Assembly: GCA_029907715.1 (NCBI GenBank)
Contig: JARYLI010000002.1
Coordinates: forward strand, 124,001 to 188,000
Length of the DNA stretch: 64,000 nucleotides
Direction: 5' to 3'
Source: Methanothrix sp.
Lineage (GTDB): Archaea > Halobacteriota > Methanosarcinia > Methanotrichales > Methanotrichaceae
Shown: piece by piece, positions 25,203 through 34,469 of the stretch
Position numbering within the stretch: position 1 is the first letter of the stretch
Layout: each line of letters opens with the position of its first letter
Made by a program: the position numbers and the translations under genes
The notes under the pieces: model-generated
What the model was told of the DNA's origin: nothing
The model's database searches: none
What the model saw: only the letters and a program-made list of their open reading frames with translations

Positions 25203-25966
25203 CTTATGAACCTCCACCTTGATCTGACCATCGATGCGAGCTTTGGGTTCTTGAAACCCATGTATATCTCAGGATCTGTCGTGAACCCTATGAATGGATC
25301 GACAGAGCCCTCCTCCATATTGGCCACCCATATCTGCACTCCCTTCTCATCGAGAAGGCCCGCATGCTCCTGGTAGAACGCCATGAACGGCTCTAGGCTC
25401 TCCTCATGAGGCACAATTGCGGCCATGCTGTCGTAAAGCTCGGAGGCGAGGATGCACTCCTCCACATCGAGCATGCCGATTCTTGGATAAATGAGAACCT
25501 CCAGCCGATCCTCCCCCTTCATGAAAGACAGCCTGCCTGAACCTCTGCGGGATAGCGAGTACCCGGCCCGACCGAGGAAGTCTGCTGTCAGGTCCTCCAG
25601 GTTGGAGCGAACGAGCTCCAGCAGCTCATCCCTTGATCTTTTAAATGTCTCGTATGCCCTCTCGAAGTCCGGCCGGTCGTACTTCCCGGATAGCGGGAAG
25701 TGAAATATCCTTCCGTGGATCACTATGAAGCTGTCCAGCTTCGGTGTGTCTTGAAATACCGGATGCCCGCTCATTATGCTGGAGAATATCCCAGGCGCCG
25801 GTCTTTCCCCAACCATTCTCCTCAGAATATCCATCTCAGCATCGCTCAGGCGCGCCTCGCGAACCGCCTGGTAGATCCGGTGAAGGAGCTCGCATCTCGC
25901 GATGATTCCCCTCTCTTTCAGGAGGCTGTTTATCCTCTCCCCTATAAGCCCTATCTTGTCTGTCAT
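25199..25966 (-). CDS. conserved hypothetical archaeal protein
   Basis: A 255-residue soluble protein with no recognised domain. Residues ~1-60 are helical (LIGERINSLLKERGIIARCELLHRIYQAVREA). The C-terminal half is mixed alpha/beta and ends RSRWRFIR. It is coupled by ATGA to the small protein downstream, and the mptA operon lies 76 bases upstream on the same strand, so read-through from mptA is possible. No function is proposed. Confidence 0.6.
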   Translation of the reverse strand: MTDKIGLIGERINSLLKERGIIARCELLHRIYQAVREARLSDAEMDILRRMVGERPAPGIFSSIMSGHPVFQDTPKLDSFIVIHGRIFHFPLSGKYDRPDFERAYETFKRSRDELLELVRSNLEDLTADFLGRAGYSLSRRGSGRLSFMKGEDRLEVLIYPRIGMLDVEECILASELYDSMAAIVPHEESLEPFMAFYQEHAGLLDEKGVQIWVANMEEGSVDPFIGFTTDPEIYMGFKNPKLASMVRSRWRFIR

Positions 25967-26042
25967 GATCTCATGAAGGCTCCTTTATCGATTTCTTCCC
26001 TTTTGCGCATGTGACCTGCTGGATACCCTGCAGGAGGGCGGA

Positions 26043-27017
26043 TTATGCTGTATCCGAGATGCCACCGCCGGTCTGGATTTCCTGCATCGCAGCGAGCTCC
26101 GCCCTCAGCTCTCCCATCTTCGCCACTCTCTCTGCGAATGCATTGTGCCTGTGTATGCTCTCCTCGTTTATCTGCTTCAGCGTGACGACCGCATCATCTG
26201 GAAGTTCTACGAAGGTTGCGACGACCCTCTGTGCCATCTCCCTGACGCAGTCCTCCACAAACATCGGGTTCATGTGCGCTCTTGATACGACAAGAGCCTC
26301 ATCAGGGCGCTTCAGCAGGCCGTAGACCTTCGAGGACATCGACTCCTCTATGATTCTTATTATGCGATCTATGGAGACACATTTTCTGTCGCTGACCTCT
26401 ATCGATATGCTCCCGCGGCCCCGCTGGTTATGCGTGGCCACCGGCACCCTCTCAAGAAAGCCCTCGATCGCATCCACATTCAGCCCCAGGTTGAGGAGAT
26501 CCCGGCGCATCTGCTCCCTCACTATCTCCTGGGCGCAGGGGCATGCTGTTGTTCCGATGACCTCAGCGCCGACGAGCTTTTTGATGTGTGGATTGGGGCT
26601 GGTCGTGGCCCTCGCCTCCGCGAAGATGTCAACCACCTCCTGGCAGTTCACCTTCGTGGCAGGGGTCTGTCTCTTCACTATGTACTCGCTCTTCATCTTC
26701 ACCTCAGCCCTCGTCGCATACTCATGCCGCTCGAGGAGACGGAGAGCGATCTTGCCGCAGAGCTCCTCTATCTCATAAACCGGCCTCGAGATCTCCTCCT
26801 CGAGAACCTCGTCGATGGCCTCGGTGTTCCTCGATAGGTTCGCACCCTTCCTGCTTGATGGCAGATCCACAAATACCTCGAAGTTCGATATGAGAACAAT
26901 CGGCCTCTCGCCGCTCCTTTCGACCTTCACGAGCTTCTTCACTCCAGTCACCCCAACCCTTGTGAGGGTGATCGGGTACGCGGGGTGACAGGCCTGGACA
27001 TCCGGCAATCTCTCCAA
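26043..27017 (-). CDS. mptA: GTP cyclohydrolase MptA (archaeal, Fe-dependent)
   Basis: A 324-residue protein of the FolE2/MptA family with the conserved cysteine motif TTACPCAQ (residues 156-163). It opens the purine ring of GTP to give 7,8-dihydroneopterin 2',3'-cyclic phosphate, the first step to tetrahydromethanopterin. Length and motif fit the Methanocaldococcus enzyme. It is preceded by a 67-residue protein 11 bases upstream and probably transcribed from a promoter before that gene (TATA-like AAATATCTTT near 27265-27275). Confidence 0.93.
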   Translation of the reverse strand: MERLPDVQACHPAYPITLTRVGVTGVKKLVKVERSGERPIVLISNFEVFVDLPSSRKGANLSRNTEAIDEVLEEEISRPVYEIEELCGKIALRLLERHEYATRAEVKMKSEYIVKRQTPATKVNCQEVVDIFAEARATTSPNPHIKKLVGAEVIGTTACPCAQEIVREQMRRDLLNLGLNVDAIEGFLERVPVATHNQRGRGSISIEVSDRKCVSIDRIIRIIEESMSSKVYGLLKRPDEALVVSRAHMNPMFVEDCVREMAQRVVATFVELPDDAVVTLKQINEESIHRHNAFAERVAKMGELRAELAAMQEIQTGGGISDTA

Positions 27018-27028
27018 CTCACTCCACC

Positions 27029-27232
27029 CTACTCATCATCCAGGCCGAGCTCATCCATCAGCAGCAGTAGCCTGTCGACCTCCTCAAGAAGCTCATCGAG
27101 CATCTCCGAGATCCGGCAGTCCCTTTCGTTTATGCCATCAAGAATGGACTCAAGCTCGGCCCGAACACTCTCATCATAGCCTGTGAGCATCAGCTCACGA
27201 AGCTGCCTCTCGATATAGTCTGGATCATGCAT
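27029..27232 (-). CDS. small acidic helical protein upstream of mptA
   Basis: A 67-residue protein from the ATG at 27232 ([16 protein letters not shown]). It is rich in Glu, Asp and Leu with a Leu-rich coiled stretch [19 protein letters not shown]. The open frame runs to 27343, but the extra part derives from the R4 element and the promoter. It is likely co-transcribed with mptA and may be a protein-interaction or regulatory partner, although no family is recognised. Confidence 0.6.
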   Translation of the reverse strand: MHDPDYIERQLRELMLTGYDESVRAELESILDGINERDCRISEMLDELLEEVDRLLLLMDELGLDDE

Positions 27233-27294
27233 GTGGCTGTCCTCACAGTAAAACCTGTGCCAAAGATATTTGAGCCTTTTCTGATGGGTTAAAT

Positions 27295-27393
27295 GAGAAT
27301 TCCTAAGAACCAGCTTTTTTGATATAAAACAGCATCTATACAATTACTTATCGACATGGGCGAATCGTGAAAAGGGGGTTAATAGGAATACTC
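27295..27393. mobile_element. 99-bp MITE-like element, family R4, copy 1
   Basis: The ends are 17-bp inverted repeats, GAGAATTCCTAAGAACC and the complement of GAGTATTCCTATTAACC (14 of 17). It is flanked by AAAT on both sides, a likely 4-bp target duplication. It is nearly identical to 36245-36347 apart from a shorter T-run. It lies between the divergent... mptA-operon and HDAC-family gene ends, 62 bases upstream of the small protein's start codon. Confidence 0.85.
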
Positions 27394-27429
27394 AAATGAA
27401 TGCCCCAAGATCGCAGGCTCTGCATTCGA

Positions 27430-28188
27430 TCAATCAAATCCAGAAACGAAGCTCCTGATGCAGTATCTCAGATCCTGATGGTAACCTCCCTCGAGGAGAG
27501 CGAACCTGCGCCCATCGCACCTCTCCTCAGATGCGTCTCTTATGAGGGAACCGATCTTCCTGTAGTCATCCATATCGAGCATGCCGCCCCAGTCAAGGCG
27601 GTACGTGTCGAATCCAGCTGATACGCATATGATGTCGTACTCATGGGATTCGAGCGCATTCTCCACCTGCTCGATGTATCCGATGCTATCGAGCTTCAGG
27701 TAATCGAAGTTAACGTCCATGGCGCCGATGTTGACGACGCTCACATCCGGATCCCATCGAAATACGCTCACAGTGCCGTCGCCGAAATGCAGGTCGATGT
27801 CCAGTATCAGAACCTTATGGACATGCTGCCTGATGGCCCTCACAGCTATGGCCATGTTGTTGAAGAAGCACATGCCCCATGAATGGTCAGAGGATGCATG
27901 ATGCCCTGGCGGGCGGATCAGCCCGAAGGCCGGCTCTCTCAGGGAAATCCTCGCGGTTGCAACAGCACCACCTGCTGCAAGAGCCGCGGCCTCGTAGAGG
28001 CCTCTCATCGCGACTCGCTCGATATGCCCCGCGGTATGTACCGCAGCGATCTCCTCGCGGCTCGCCGGAGCTGGCTCGAAAAACTCGTACCCTGAGAGTT
28101 CCTGAGCTGCGAGCCTGACCCTGTCAGGATTCTCAACCGGATTTGTGGGGTACCGTTCCTCAAAGCCCCTGCTGTATACAACGATCAT
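27430..28188 (-). CDS. histone deacetylase/acetoin utilisation family deacetylase (small paralogue)
   Basis: A 252-residue metal-dependent deacetylase fold, shorter than usual (most are 300-370). The key residues are present: His-His at 96-97 (RPPGHHAS), Asp132 and His134 (DIDLHFGDG), Asp194 (SAGFD) and a Tyr in LEGGYHQD. The family removes acyl groups from lysines, polyamines or small molecules; the substrate here is unknown. It is one of two family members in the window (the other at 42773). It stands alone on the minus strand, with an R4 element beyond its 3' end. Confidence 0.88.
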   Translation of the reverse strand: MIVVYSRGFEERYPTNPVENPDRVRLAAQELSGYEFFEPAPASREEIAAVHTAGHIERVAMRGLYEAAALAAGGAVATARISLREPAFGLIRPPGHHASSDHSWGMCFFNNMAIAVRAIRQHVHKVLILDIDLHFGDGTVSVFRWDPDVSVVNIGAMDVNFDYLKLDSIGYIEQVENALESHEYDIICVSAGFDTYRLDWGGMLDMDDYRKIGSLIRDASEERCDGRRFALLEGGYHQDLRYCIRSFVSGFD

Positions 28189-28339
28189 CTAATCTTCCGT
28201 CTCTGTCAGCCGGGTGCTCACACCACTGGGATCAACAGCATACTCCACATAGGAACGCCGGTGAATGCCGGTTGCTGAAAGTCCGCGATGCTGATCCAGG
28301 ACACAGGCTGTATGCTCTTGAAAACATCTGGATTCTCGC

Positions 28340-28960
28340 TCAGGCGCAGGGGAGCGTCAGCGGTGGATTCTCACCGACCTCTATCTCCTCACGTATATTG
28401 ACCTCGCCTATGTAGAGGCCGCCCATGAGCATGTTTGTTGTCCTGTCTGTTTTGTTGACGAACCTCGCCCCTATCCTGGCAGTGCCGTGGAGATATGAGT
28501 TGATCTGGTAGAGCGAGACATTCTCGCTCTGATATATGGTGGTGTCCTTGACGAGATCCCTTATGGAGGAGTAGCTCTCTGAGACCACGCTGCCGATATC
28601 GTAGTTCTTTGCGCAGAGCGCGTTCTTCAGATCGCTCTCAGATGGTCCCTCTGAGTACGGATGGTACTCGAAGTAACCCCATTCGTTGAAGTACATCTCG
28701 CTCTCGTCAGATGTGTTGCTGCTCCAGAAGTCGATCGTCTGCCTTCTTGAGACAGTACCGCTCCCCCGAGTCCCAACAACCAGCTTCTGCCCCTTGAACC
28801 CGTAGTCAGTCTCGTATATCTTTGTCTCGTCCATATAGCCGTTGACAAACAGATACGAGTGCTGGGTCAGGGTGCGGTTGCCTCCACCGGATGCGGGGCC
28901 CACACTGAGGCATATCAGGACCAGCATGAGCACTGAAACCACGGCAGTGAGACGCTTCAT
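28340..28960 (-). CDS. secreted protein of unknown function
   Basis: A 206-residue protein with a signal peptide (MKRLTAVVSVLMLVLICLSVGPASG). It has a hydrophilic mature part rich in Tyr, Ser, Asn and Thr and containing several N-glycosylation-type sequons (NRT, NTS, NVS, NKT). Two cysteines occur in the mature part (NALCAKN and LPCA at the very end). The ATG at 28960 follows a good ribosome site (AGAGGT); the upstream open frame lacks protein-like sequence. No domain is recognised. It is divergent from the thioredoxin-like/DsbD pair, which may be a functional link. Confidence 0.7.
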   Translation of the reverse strand: MKRLTAVVSVLMLVLICLSVGPASGGGNRTLTQHSYLFVNGYMDETKIYETDYGFKGQKLVVGTRGSGTVSRRQTIDFWSSNTSDESEMYFNEWGYFEYHPYSEGPSESDLKNALCAKNYDIGSVVSESYSSIRDLVKDTTIYQSENVSLYQINSYLHGTARIGARFVNKTDRTTNMLMGGLYIGEVNIREEIEVGENPPLTLPCA

Positions 28961-29133
28961 GACAGAAACCTCTTTCAGATCTCGTTGGAGTGACATGCGA
29001 TCCACAGCATCTCCTCGATCTGAAGGAATAGATACTTTGCGGTCCGCTTCATATCCATATATGTTGAACCGAAATTGATTTATGTGGACTCGCCAAAGCA
29101 GTGCTGGTGCGGAGAGGCCGCACTGGGGGTCAT

Positions 29134-29649
29134 ATGTTGAAGCCATACAGCTTGATGGCGGTTCTGCTGATGCTCTCGCTCTCAGCGATGGGGGCAGAGC
29201 ATTCTGTCGGCACTGGAAAGGACGACTGGTGGATATCGTATCCTGATGATAATACAAATGCAGGCGGCTCCGTGAATCATCCAGCGTGGGTTCTGAATGC
29301 GCTGAAAGAGGGGCCGGTTCTGATCTTCGTCCATCTGAACTGTGATTACTGTGCACCACAGAAGGAGGCGGTTGATAAGGTGATGCAGGATTACTCCGGA
29401 GATGTGACGCTCTTTGATCTGGCCGGAGATTCTGATGTGCGGGCTGCTGATGCCATTGTCTACGATCCGGATGGCGGAAAGGCCCTTGTGCCGCTCACAG
29501 TGGTGGTCACCCTCGTGAATGATGATGGCGATGTGAGGGTTGGATGGCACAGCTCTGAGGATATCACCGGGGAGGACTGGATCAGATCTTACCTGGACGA
29601 CGCTATCGCTCTGTACGATGAGAACAGAGACGGCTGGGCTGGAGCTTGA
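29134..29649 (+). CDS. exported thioredoxin-fold protein with CDYC motif
   Basis: A 171-residue protein with a signal peptide (MLKPYSLMAVLLMLSLSAMGA) and a thioredoxin-like domain. The redox motif C-D-Y-C follows the strand PVLIFVHLN. A later segment, VPLTVVVTLV, supplies the cis-Pro region expected opposite the active site. The ATG at 29134 is preceded by GGGGGT. Its stop overlaps the start of the DsbD-like gene (TGATG), so the two are translated together. It probably carries reducing equivalents outside the membrane; the partner proteins are unknown. Confidence 0.8.
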   Translation: MLKPYSLMAVLLMLSLSAMGAEHSVGTGKDDWWISYPDDNTNAGGSVNHPAWVLNALKEGPVLIFVHLNCDYCAPQKEAVDKVMQDYSGDVTLFDLAGDSDVRAADAIVYDPDGGKALVPLTVVVTLVNDDGDVRVGWHSSEDITGEDWIRSYLDDAIALYDENRDGWAGA

Positions 29650-30902
29650 TGCGTTCGATCCTTCATTTTTTGGCGGTCCTGCTGATCTGCTCTCCATCTG
29701 TTGCGTGGGCTGCATCGGGGAGCACAGAGGGGCCATCTATTCTCTACATCACAAACATAGAGAGCCCGATATGCAGGGAGTGCGAGGAGGTCCTCTCCGC
29801 ACAGACCGCTGAGATCGCAAGGCTCGCGGCAGAGCACCCTGATGCTGATATCAAAACGATAAACATACGGAAGAATCCATACTCAGCGAACGGCAGCTCT
29901 CTCGCCCTCTCATGGTGGGGGGTGAATGTGACATGGCCCTGGACAGAGGACTTCCAGCCGTATCCTGCCGCGGGACGGTACAGGGACTACTGGTCCTCTG
30001 GCACGGGCTTCTCGAACCCGACGATAATAATATTGAATTCCGATGGTGATGTGGTCAGGGTCTATCGCGTGTACCAGATAGGGAGGGGGCTGATCGACGG
30101 CATCCAGAGCTCCGAGAAGCTCTACGCTGATCTGATGAACGCTGATGAAAACAGCCCGGGCTGGCTTTCTGCCTCAAGCGCGGGGACCTCTGCCCTCGGC
30201 ATGTTCGCGCTCGGGATAATGACATCGCTCTCTCCATGCTCTGTGGCTCTTCTTGCAGCTCTCTTCTCCTACATAGTATCGAGAAGGAGGCGTGATGAGG
30301 GTGCAGATGATTACAGAGAGGGCCTCGCAATAGGGCTGTCGTTCACAATCGGCATGGCAGCGGTGTTTTTTGTGATCGGTCTCTTCGTATCCCAGCTCGG
30401 CATCTTCATGCGCAGCTCCAGGTTCTTCGATCTCGCTGCTGGCATGCTGCTGATCATTCTTGGGGTGAACAGCATCACCCCTCTGGGCGAGTTTGTGGGC
30501 TCGATCTTCAGATTCAGGAGATCTGGAAAGAGCTACCTCGAGCGCGTGATCAACGTGTCCTTAAAGATATTCGAGCGGTCTTCGACCCTTGGCGCGTTCT
30601 TCCTCGGAGCATTCTTCTCTCTTGGCTGGGCTCCATGCGCGATATCGCTTGTGTTTCCAGTGATAATCTGGCTCGTCTCACAGGACGTCTCGCCACTGGG
30701 TGGGGGTGTAATGCTCTTTGTATTCGGACTCGGACACGGGGTGCCTGTGATACCGATGGCAGCGCTCTCGCGGTCTGCTGCGGCCAGGATAGCAGACAGA
30801 TACATATCAGCAGGCAGCTACATCACAAAGATCTTCGGGATTCTTGTTGTGCTCCTCGGAGTGCTGTTCGCAGCAAGATACTTCGGCTATGCGCTGTGGT
30901 GA
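29649..30902 (+). CDS. DsbD/CcdA-type transmembrane thiol-electron transporter with thioredoxin-like N-domain
   Basis: A 417-residue protein. It has a signal peptide (to about residue 22), an extracytoplasmic thioredoxin-like domain with CRECEE, then from ~180 a membrane domain of six to eight helices. The membrane domain has the two buried cysteines typical of CcdA/DsbD, in TSLSPCSVALL and LGWAPCAISLVFP. Such proteins pass electrons from cytoplasmic thioredoxin across the membrane to external thiol proteins, for example during cytochrome c maturation. Paired here with an exported CxxC protein, it looks like a complete relay. The fusion of a thioredoxin domain to the N-terminus resembles bacterial DsbD but lacks its C-terminal domain. 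Confidence 0.85.
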   Translation: MRSILHFLAVLLICSPSVAWAASGSTEGPSILYITNIESPICRECEEVLSAQTAEIARLAAEHPDADIKTINIRKNPYSANGSSLALSWWGVNVTWPWTEDFQPYPAAGRYRDYWSSGTGFSNPTIIILNSDGDVVRVYRVYQIGRGLIDGIQSSEKLYADLMNADENSPGWLSASSAGTSALGMFALGIMTSLSPCSVALLAALFSYIVSRRRRDEGADDYREGLAIGLSFTIGMAAVFFVIGLFVSQLGIFMRSSRFFDLAAGMLLIILGVNSITPLGEFVGSIFRFRRSGKSYLERVINVSLKIFERSSTLGAFFLGAFFSLGWAPCAISLVFPVIIWLVSQDVSPLGGGVMLFVFGLGHGVPVIPMAALSRSAAARIADRYISAGSYITKIFGILVVLLGVLFAARYFGYALW

Positions 30903-30942
30903 TATTGCTGCATCCTGGAAAGAAACCCATGTGTTAAAATTG

Positions 30943-31026
30943 CGCCCGCATGGCAGGGAAACGTGAATGCACCCTCCCATTTTGCCTCAAATCTCCGGAT
31001 CGTTATCCGTGGCATCCCTGCGGGCG
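30943..31026. terminator. inverted repeat between the DsbD-like and ksgA genes
   Basis: CGCCCGCA (30943-30950) and TGCGGGCG (31019-31026) form a perfect 8-bp inverted repeat separated by 68 bases between two convergent genes. CAGGGA/TCCCTG can pair as an alternative. It may be a transcript-end structure, judged on position only. Confidence 0.35.
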
Positions 31027-31059
31027 ATCATGTAACGCGCTCAGTGCAGACATCCCGGA

Positions 31060-31812
31060 TTACCGCAGCGAGCTTCTCGACTGATGCTCCGAGACCGCCC
31101 TGGCGATCCGGATGAACTCATCGACACCCAGATCCTCAGGTCTCGCATCGAGGATCGCGGGATCGAGATCAAGCATCACATCCTCTGCGATACCTATTGA
31201 CGCCAGCGCGTTCTTGACCTTCTTTCTTCTCTTGGTGAAGAGATCCCTGCTTATCGAGGAGAACATGGATTCGTCAACCGGCTCCCTGTCGGCCCGCGGC
31301 CGGAGCCTCACAACAGATGAGCTGACATGCGGCATGGGCCGGAATGCTGATCTGGGCACGGTCTCAAGGATCTCGACATTAGCGTAGTATGAGACATTCA
31401 CGCTCAGCCTGCCGTAGTCCCTGGAGCCGGGAGAGGCGAGCATCCTGTCCACAAACTCCCTCTGGTACATCAGCACCATGAGATCGAAGGGGCTTCTGAG
31501 CAGCCTCAGCGTTATCTTTGTCGAGATCTGATAAGGAAGGTTCGATACGACCTTGTTGTACTCAGGCAGATCCACGCGGAGCGCATCGCCCTGGATCACC
31601 TCAACGTTTGGGAACCTCTCCTCCACATAGCGGGCAAGATCAGGATCAGCCTCTATTGCGTAAACCCTGCCCGCCCTGGCGGCCAGGAACTCTGTCAGGC
31701 TTCCCCTGCCGGGGCCTATCTCCAGCACCCTGTCGGATGGTGAGATCTCAGCGTAACCGGCTATCCTCTCCGCGATCCCTCTGTCCACCAGAAAATGCTG
31801 TCCTGCCTTCAT
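31060..31812 (-). CDS. ksgA: small-subunit rRNA adenine dimethyltransferase KsgA/Dim1
   Basis: A 250-residue methyltransferase with GQHFLVD at the N-terminus, SAM motif LEIGPGRGSLTEFL and the catalytic NLPYQIS (N-L-P-Y). It dimethylates two adjacent adenines in the 3' hairpin of 16S rRNA. It lies last in the pus10-L21e-rpo4-DUF655-ksgA cluster, a gene order common in Euryarchaeota, and is separated from the DUF655 gene by ~40 bases. Confidence 0.95.
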   Translation of the reverse strand: MKAGQHFLVDRGIAERIAGYAEISPSDRVLEIGPGRGSLTEFLAARAGRVYAIEADPDLARYVEERFPNVEVIQGDALRVDLPEYNKVVSNLPYQISTKITLRLLRSPFDLMVLMYQREFVDRMLASPGSRDYGRLSVNVSYYANVEILETVPRSAFRPMPHVSSSVVRLRPRADREPVDESMFSSISRDLFTKRRKKVKNALASIGIAEDVMLDLDPAILDARPEDLGVDEFIRIARAVSEHQSRSSLR

Positions 31813-31851
31813 CCCGCCTCCCGTGTGAGCAGTCTATGCCTCGCCTGTATT

Positions 31852-32457
31852 TCACGGCCTTCTGCGGGCCTCGACAGGCTTTTGTTCCTTCGGCTCAGCT
31901 GTGAACACCCTGTACTTGATCCGGTCGTCCATGAGCTCCTCCTCAATGCGCTTCGCGATGAGCTTCTCAGGGTTGTGCAGACCCTTCACCCTCTCAGAAA
32001 GGTCCTTGAAGCTCCTGAAAGGGCCTTTCTTACGCTCGTTTAGTATTGCCCACATCAGCTTCTTCCCTATGCCCGGGAGCAGCTCGAGACCGTGCATTCT
32101 TGTTGTGATCGGTCCAGCCTCGTTGAAGTACCTGATGAACCTCTCCTCGTTATCTAGCACTATCTTCTGTATCTCATACCCCAGCTCGAGCTTGGCGCTG
32201 TTTGTGAGATCGCTGTAGCTGATCCTCCTGTTCACACGCTCGATGACGTCGCGTGCTGTCAGGTTCACGCGCTGCCCGACCGTCGGGACGACCCCCTCCT
32301 TTGGGGTCATCTCCATCAGAACGAAATTTCCCTCGCCCACTGCCTGAACAAGCGGACGCTTCTGGTAGCTTGTTATGGCCTCCGATACGTGCCCGTAGGG
32401 GAGGTAGTCGAGTATCCGGGCTACTGTTTCCCTCTTTGGAGGCCTGACATCGGGCAA
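31852..32457 (-). CDS. DUF655 family nucleic-acid-binding protein
   Basis: A 201-residue archaeal protein of the DUF655 family. An OB-like N-terminal part (VARILDYLPYGH) is followed by a helix-hairpin-helix in LELLPGIGKKLMWAILNERKKGPFRSF. The basic C-terminus ends with VEARRRP. The genomic position between rpo4 and ksgA is conserved in archaea and suggests a role in ribosome biogenesis or transcription-linked RNA handling, but none is proven. Confidence 0.88.
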   Translation of the reverse strand: MPDVRPPKRETVARILDYLPYGHVSEAITSYQKRPLVQAVGEGNFVLMEMTPKEGVVPTVGQRVNLTARDVIERVNRRISYSDLTNSAKLELGYEIQKIVLDNEERFIRYFNEAGPITTRMHGLELLPGIGKKLMWAILNERKKGPFRSFKDLSERVKGLHNPEKLIAKRIEEELMDDRIKYRVFTAEPKEQKPVEARRRP

Positions 32458-32464
32458 GAGAGAC

Positions 32465-32812
32465 TTACCCCCTGCGCACCATATCGAGAATCGCGTCCAG
32501 CTCTTCCTCTGTCAGCGAGAACTTCTCCTTAGCGTAGATCGCCCTGAGCTCGTCCCTGGTCACAGGCCTGAGGTCCGCTATCTTCACAGCTATCTCGGGG
32601 GTAACCTTCTCAAGAGCCAGGAGAGCTTCCACGAGCCGCCTGCTCTCCTCAGGCGTGCCGTGGGAGAACAGCTCTGCATGGCGCATGGCCCGCCTGAGCT
32701 CGTATCCGAGCTCCTCGGGCTCGCCCGCCCTTCTCTCCCTTATCTCATTGAGAAGCGCATTCACCTCTGCTATCGTGAGCAGTTCCTCTTTCAGAACGTT
32801 CTTTACTATCAT
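32465..32812 (-). CDS. rpo4: DNA-directed RNA polymerase subunit Rpo4 (RpoF)
   Basis: A 115-residue Rpb4-like protein (LLTIAEVNALLNEIRERRAGEPEELGYELRRAMRHAELFS). With Rpo7 it forms the stalk of the archaeal RNA polymerase, which binds the emerging transcript and helps initiation. It lies 3 bases after L21e and 7 bases before the DUF655 gene. Length and neighbours are as usual. Confidence 0.93.
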   Translation of the reverse strand: MIVKNVLKEELLTIAEVNALLNEIRERRAGEPEELGYELRRAMRHAELFSHGTPEESRRLVEALLALEKVTPEIAVKIADLRPVTRDELRAIYAKEKFSLTEEELDAILDMVRRG

Positions 32813-32815
32813 CTT

Positions 32816-33106
32816 CTACTTCTGAGCAGCAAGGTGCTCGGGTAAGGCTATAACGATCTTCTTTGCGTTCTGATCCGGGACCTCCAGCACGTAAGCTCTC
32901 CCTCTCCTGCCCACCACAGTTCCGGTCCTGCCATGAAACTTCGGGTGCGGCACTCCTTTGTGTATGCTGGGATCTATTATTATGTGAACCTTCTCACCAA
33001 CGGCGAAATCCTGTATCGCCCTGACCACAGGAGAGATCCCCCTCTCCCTGACGCTCTTCTTGAGCTTGTCCCTGGTGTTCTTACGAAATCCGTGTGACTT
33101 GGGCAT
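32816..33106 (-). CDS. rpl21e: large-subunit ribosomal protein L21e
   Basis: A 96-residue basic protein with the typical start [18 protein letters not shown] and [19 protein letters not shown]. The start at 33106 is used because the family begins with MPKS; the frame stays open 12 bases further. Its first codons overlap the 3' end of pus10 by 26 bp, indicating coupled expression. Confidence 0.95.
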   Translation of the reverse strand: MPKSHGFRKNTRDKLKKSVRERGISPVVRAIQDFAVGEKVHIIIDPSIHKGVPHPKFHGRTGTVVGRRGRAYVLEVPDQNAKKIVIALPEHLAAQK

Positions 33107-34436
33107 CGGACACTCCACCTACATCTATTACATCCAGCTCCACGACCCTGGCGTCTGACCCTAGAAGCTCCGCAAGGCTGGGCCTCGTCCTGCCACCGTC
33201 CCCTGATATCAGCTCCTTAACGTAGAGGCCGCTGTCGCAGCGGACGGTTATTTTTGCCATCTGGCCGTTCAGCTCTTCCAGCCCGGCGCTGTACACCGCC
33301 CTCCTGCGGACCTTATCCGCCCTTCTGTGAGAGACGCGAGTTGGCGTACGCTGTTCTACAAAACCTACCAATTTGGACAGGGCGGATTTAAGCTTTTCTT
33401 CATCCACATGCGCGGAGATCTCCACAACGGCCTCATAGGTCTTCTCGAACCTCTCGTTCTTGACGGTCTCGACCATGGACTTATCGACGAAAATGAGATC
33501 GCTGACCTCGACCTTGCCGCTGCACCGTCTGTTTATCTCGTCTCTGAGCGCGTTCAGATCCAGGTCTCTTTTGCGTGGGCGCACGACCTCGACCACAAAT
33601 GGCCTGCCGCTGCCGAGCATCCTGGCATCAATATCCTCTCTTCCAGCTCCATGAAACACAGTGTCCTCAGCATCTGCGGCCTCCACAACCGGCCCTCTTA
33701 TGAGCTCATCCACAGACTCCTGGTACATTCGCCCTGTGTTGCCGCACCTCTCACAGCCCTTCCCGCCGCAGACCCTGCAGGGCCATCTCGTCTGCGGAAA
33801 TCCGCGCTGTAGTTTCCTGTAACGTCCGTATATGTAAAGCGGCTGGATCTGGATCTCTATGTGCCCGTCTGAGAGGTGAATATGGACGACAACCTCAGGA
33901 TTGCTGAGATCGGGCTGCTTCCCGCTCTTCAATGCTATGAGCTTCCCAACCTCGCGGTTGATCTCCGACTTCATGGGCTCTGCGTGTTTTGAACAGCCAT
34001 CAGCGAGCAGAAGCTCCTCATTCTCAGCAAGAATGCCGCTCATGAACGTGCCGACCAGAAACCGGCTGCACTCTATTCCGCTGAGAGCCTCCACAGCTCT
34101 GTCTGCGAGCTCCTCCAGGCGCTCTGGATGCATCTGCCCCAGGCAGACCCAGCATGTCTCATCCACACCCTCGACCCCGAGCCTGAGCCTTGCCTGCCTG
34201 CAGGACGGGGCGAGCGCGCGCAGCACCTCCGCCTCCTCAGAATCGCAGAGGTCTGCGCTCATCGCCATGACAGTTTTTATCGAGCGCCCGCGCTCGCTGT
34301 TTGTCATGCCTGTACCCAGCATGGCGAACTGCCTGCCGAAGCAGCTGTCGCATATCGGTCCGAGCCGGAGGATCCTCATGGCGGTCGAGATGATCTCAGA
34401 TGCAATGCAGATATCATTTTGATTTTCAGAGGGCAT
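33081..34436 (-). CDS. pus10: tRNA pseudouridine synthase Pus10
   Basis: A 451-residue Pus10. It has an N-terminal zinc-binding module (CDSCFGRQ and CWVCLGQ), a THUMP-like central region and the C-terminal pseudouridylase domain, whose conserved segment [20 protein letters not shown] contains the catalytic Asp. A second Cys pair ([16 protein letters not shown]) is inserted before it. In archaea it makes pseudouridine 54 and 55 of tRNA. It heads the cluster with L21e, rpo4, DUF655 and ksgA, just downstream of the tRNA-Ser gene. Confidence 0.93.
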   Translation of the reverse strand: MPSENQNDICIASEIISTAMRILRLGPICDSCFGRQFAMLGTGMTNSERGRSIKTVMAMSADLCDSEEAEVLRALAPSCRQARLRLGVEGVDETCWVCLGQMHPERLEELADRAVEALSGIECSRFLVGTFMSGILAENEELLLADGCSKHAEPMKSEINREVGKLIALKSGKQPDLSNPEVVVHIHLSDGHIEIQIQPLYIYGRYRKLQRGFPQTRWPCRVCGGKGCERCGNTGRMYQESVDELIRGPVVEAADAEDTVFHGAGREDIDARMLGSGRPFVVEVVRPRKRDLDLNALRDEINRRCSGKVEVSDLIFVDKSMVETVKNERFEKTYEAVVEISAHVDEEKLKSALSKLVGFVEQRTPTRVSHRRADKVRRRAVYSAGLEELNGQMAKITVRCDSGLYVKELISGDGGRTRPSLAELLGSDARVVELDVIDVGGVSDAQVTRIS

Positions 34437-34469
34437 AACACCATCTTTTGATTGGAGAAGTTCTGTAAA

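Noticed and set aside
28961-29359. N-terminal extension of the secreted 206-residue protein
   Set aside because: It runs antisense into the thioredoxin-like gene and precedes a clear signal peptide with its own ribosome site.
30960-30980. Short similarity between 30960-30980 and 48295-48315 (GCACCCTCCCAT-type)
   Set aside because: Only about 20 bases, no defined ends; may be a worn HR-related fragment but cannot be supported.
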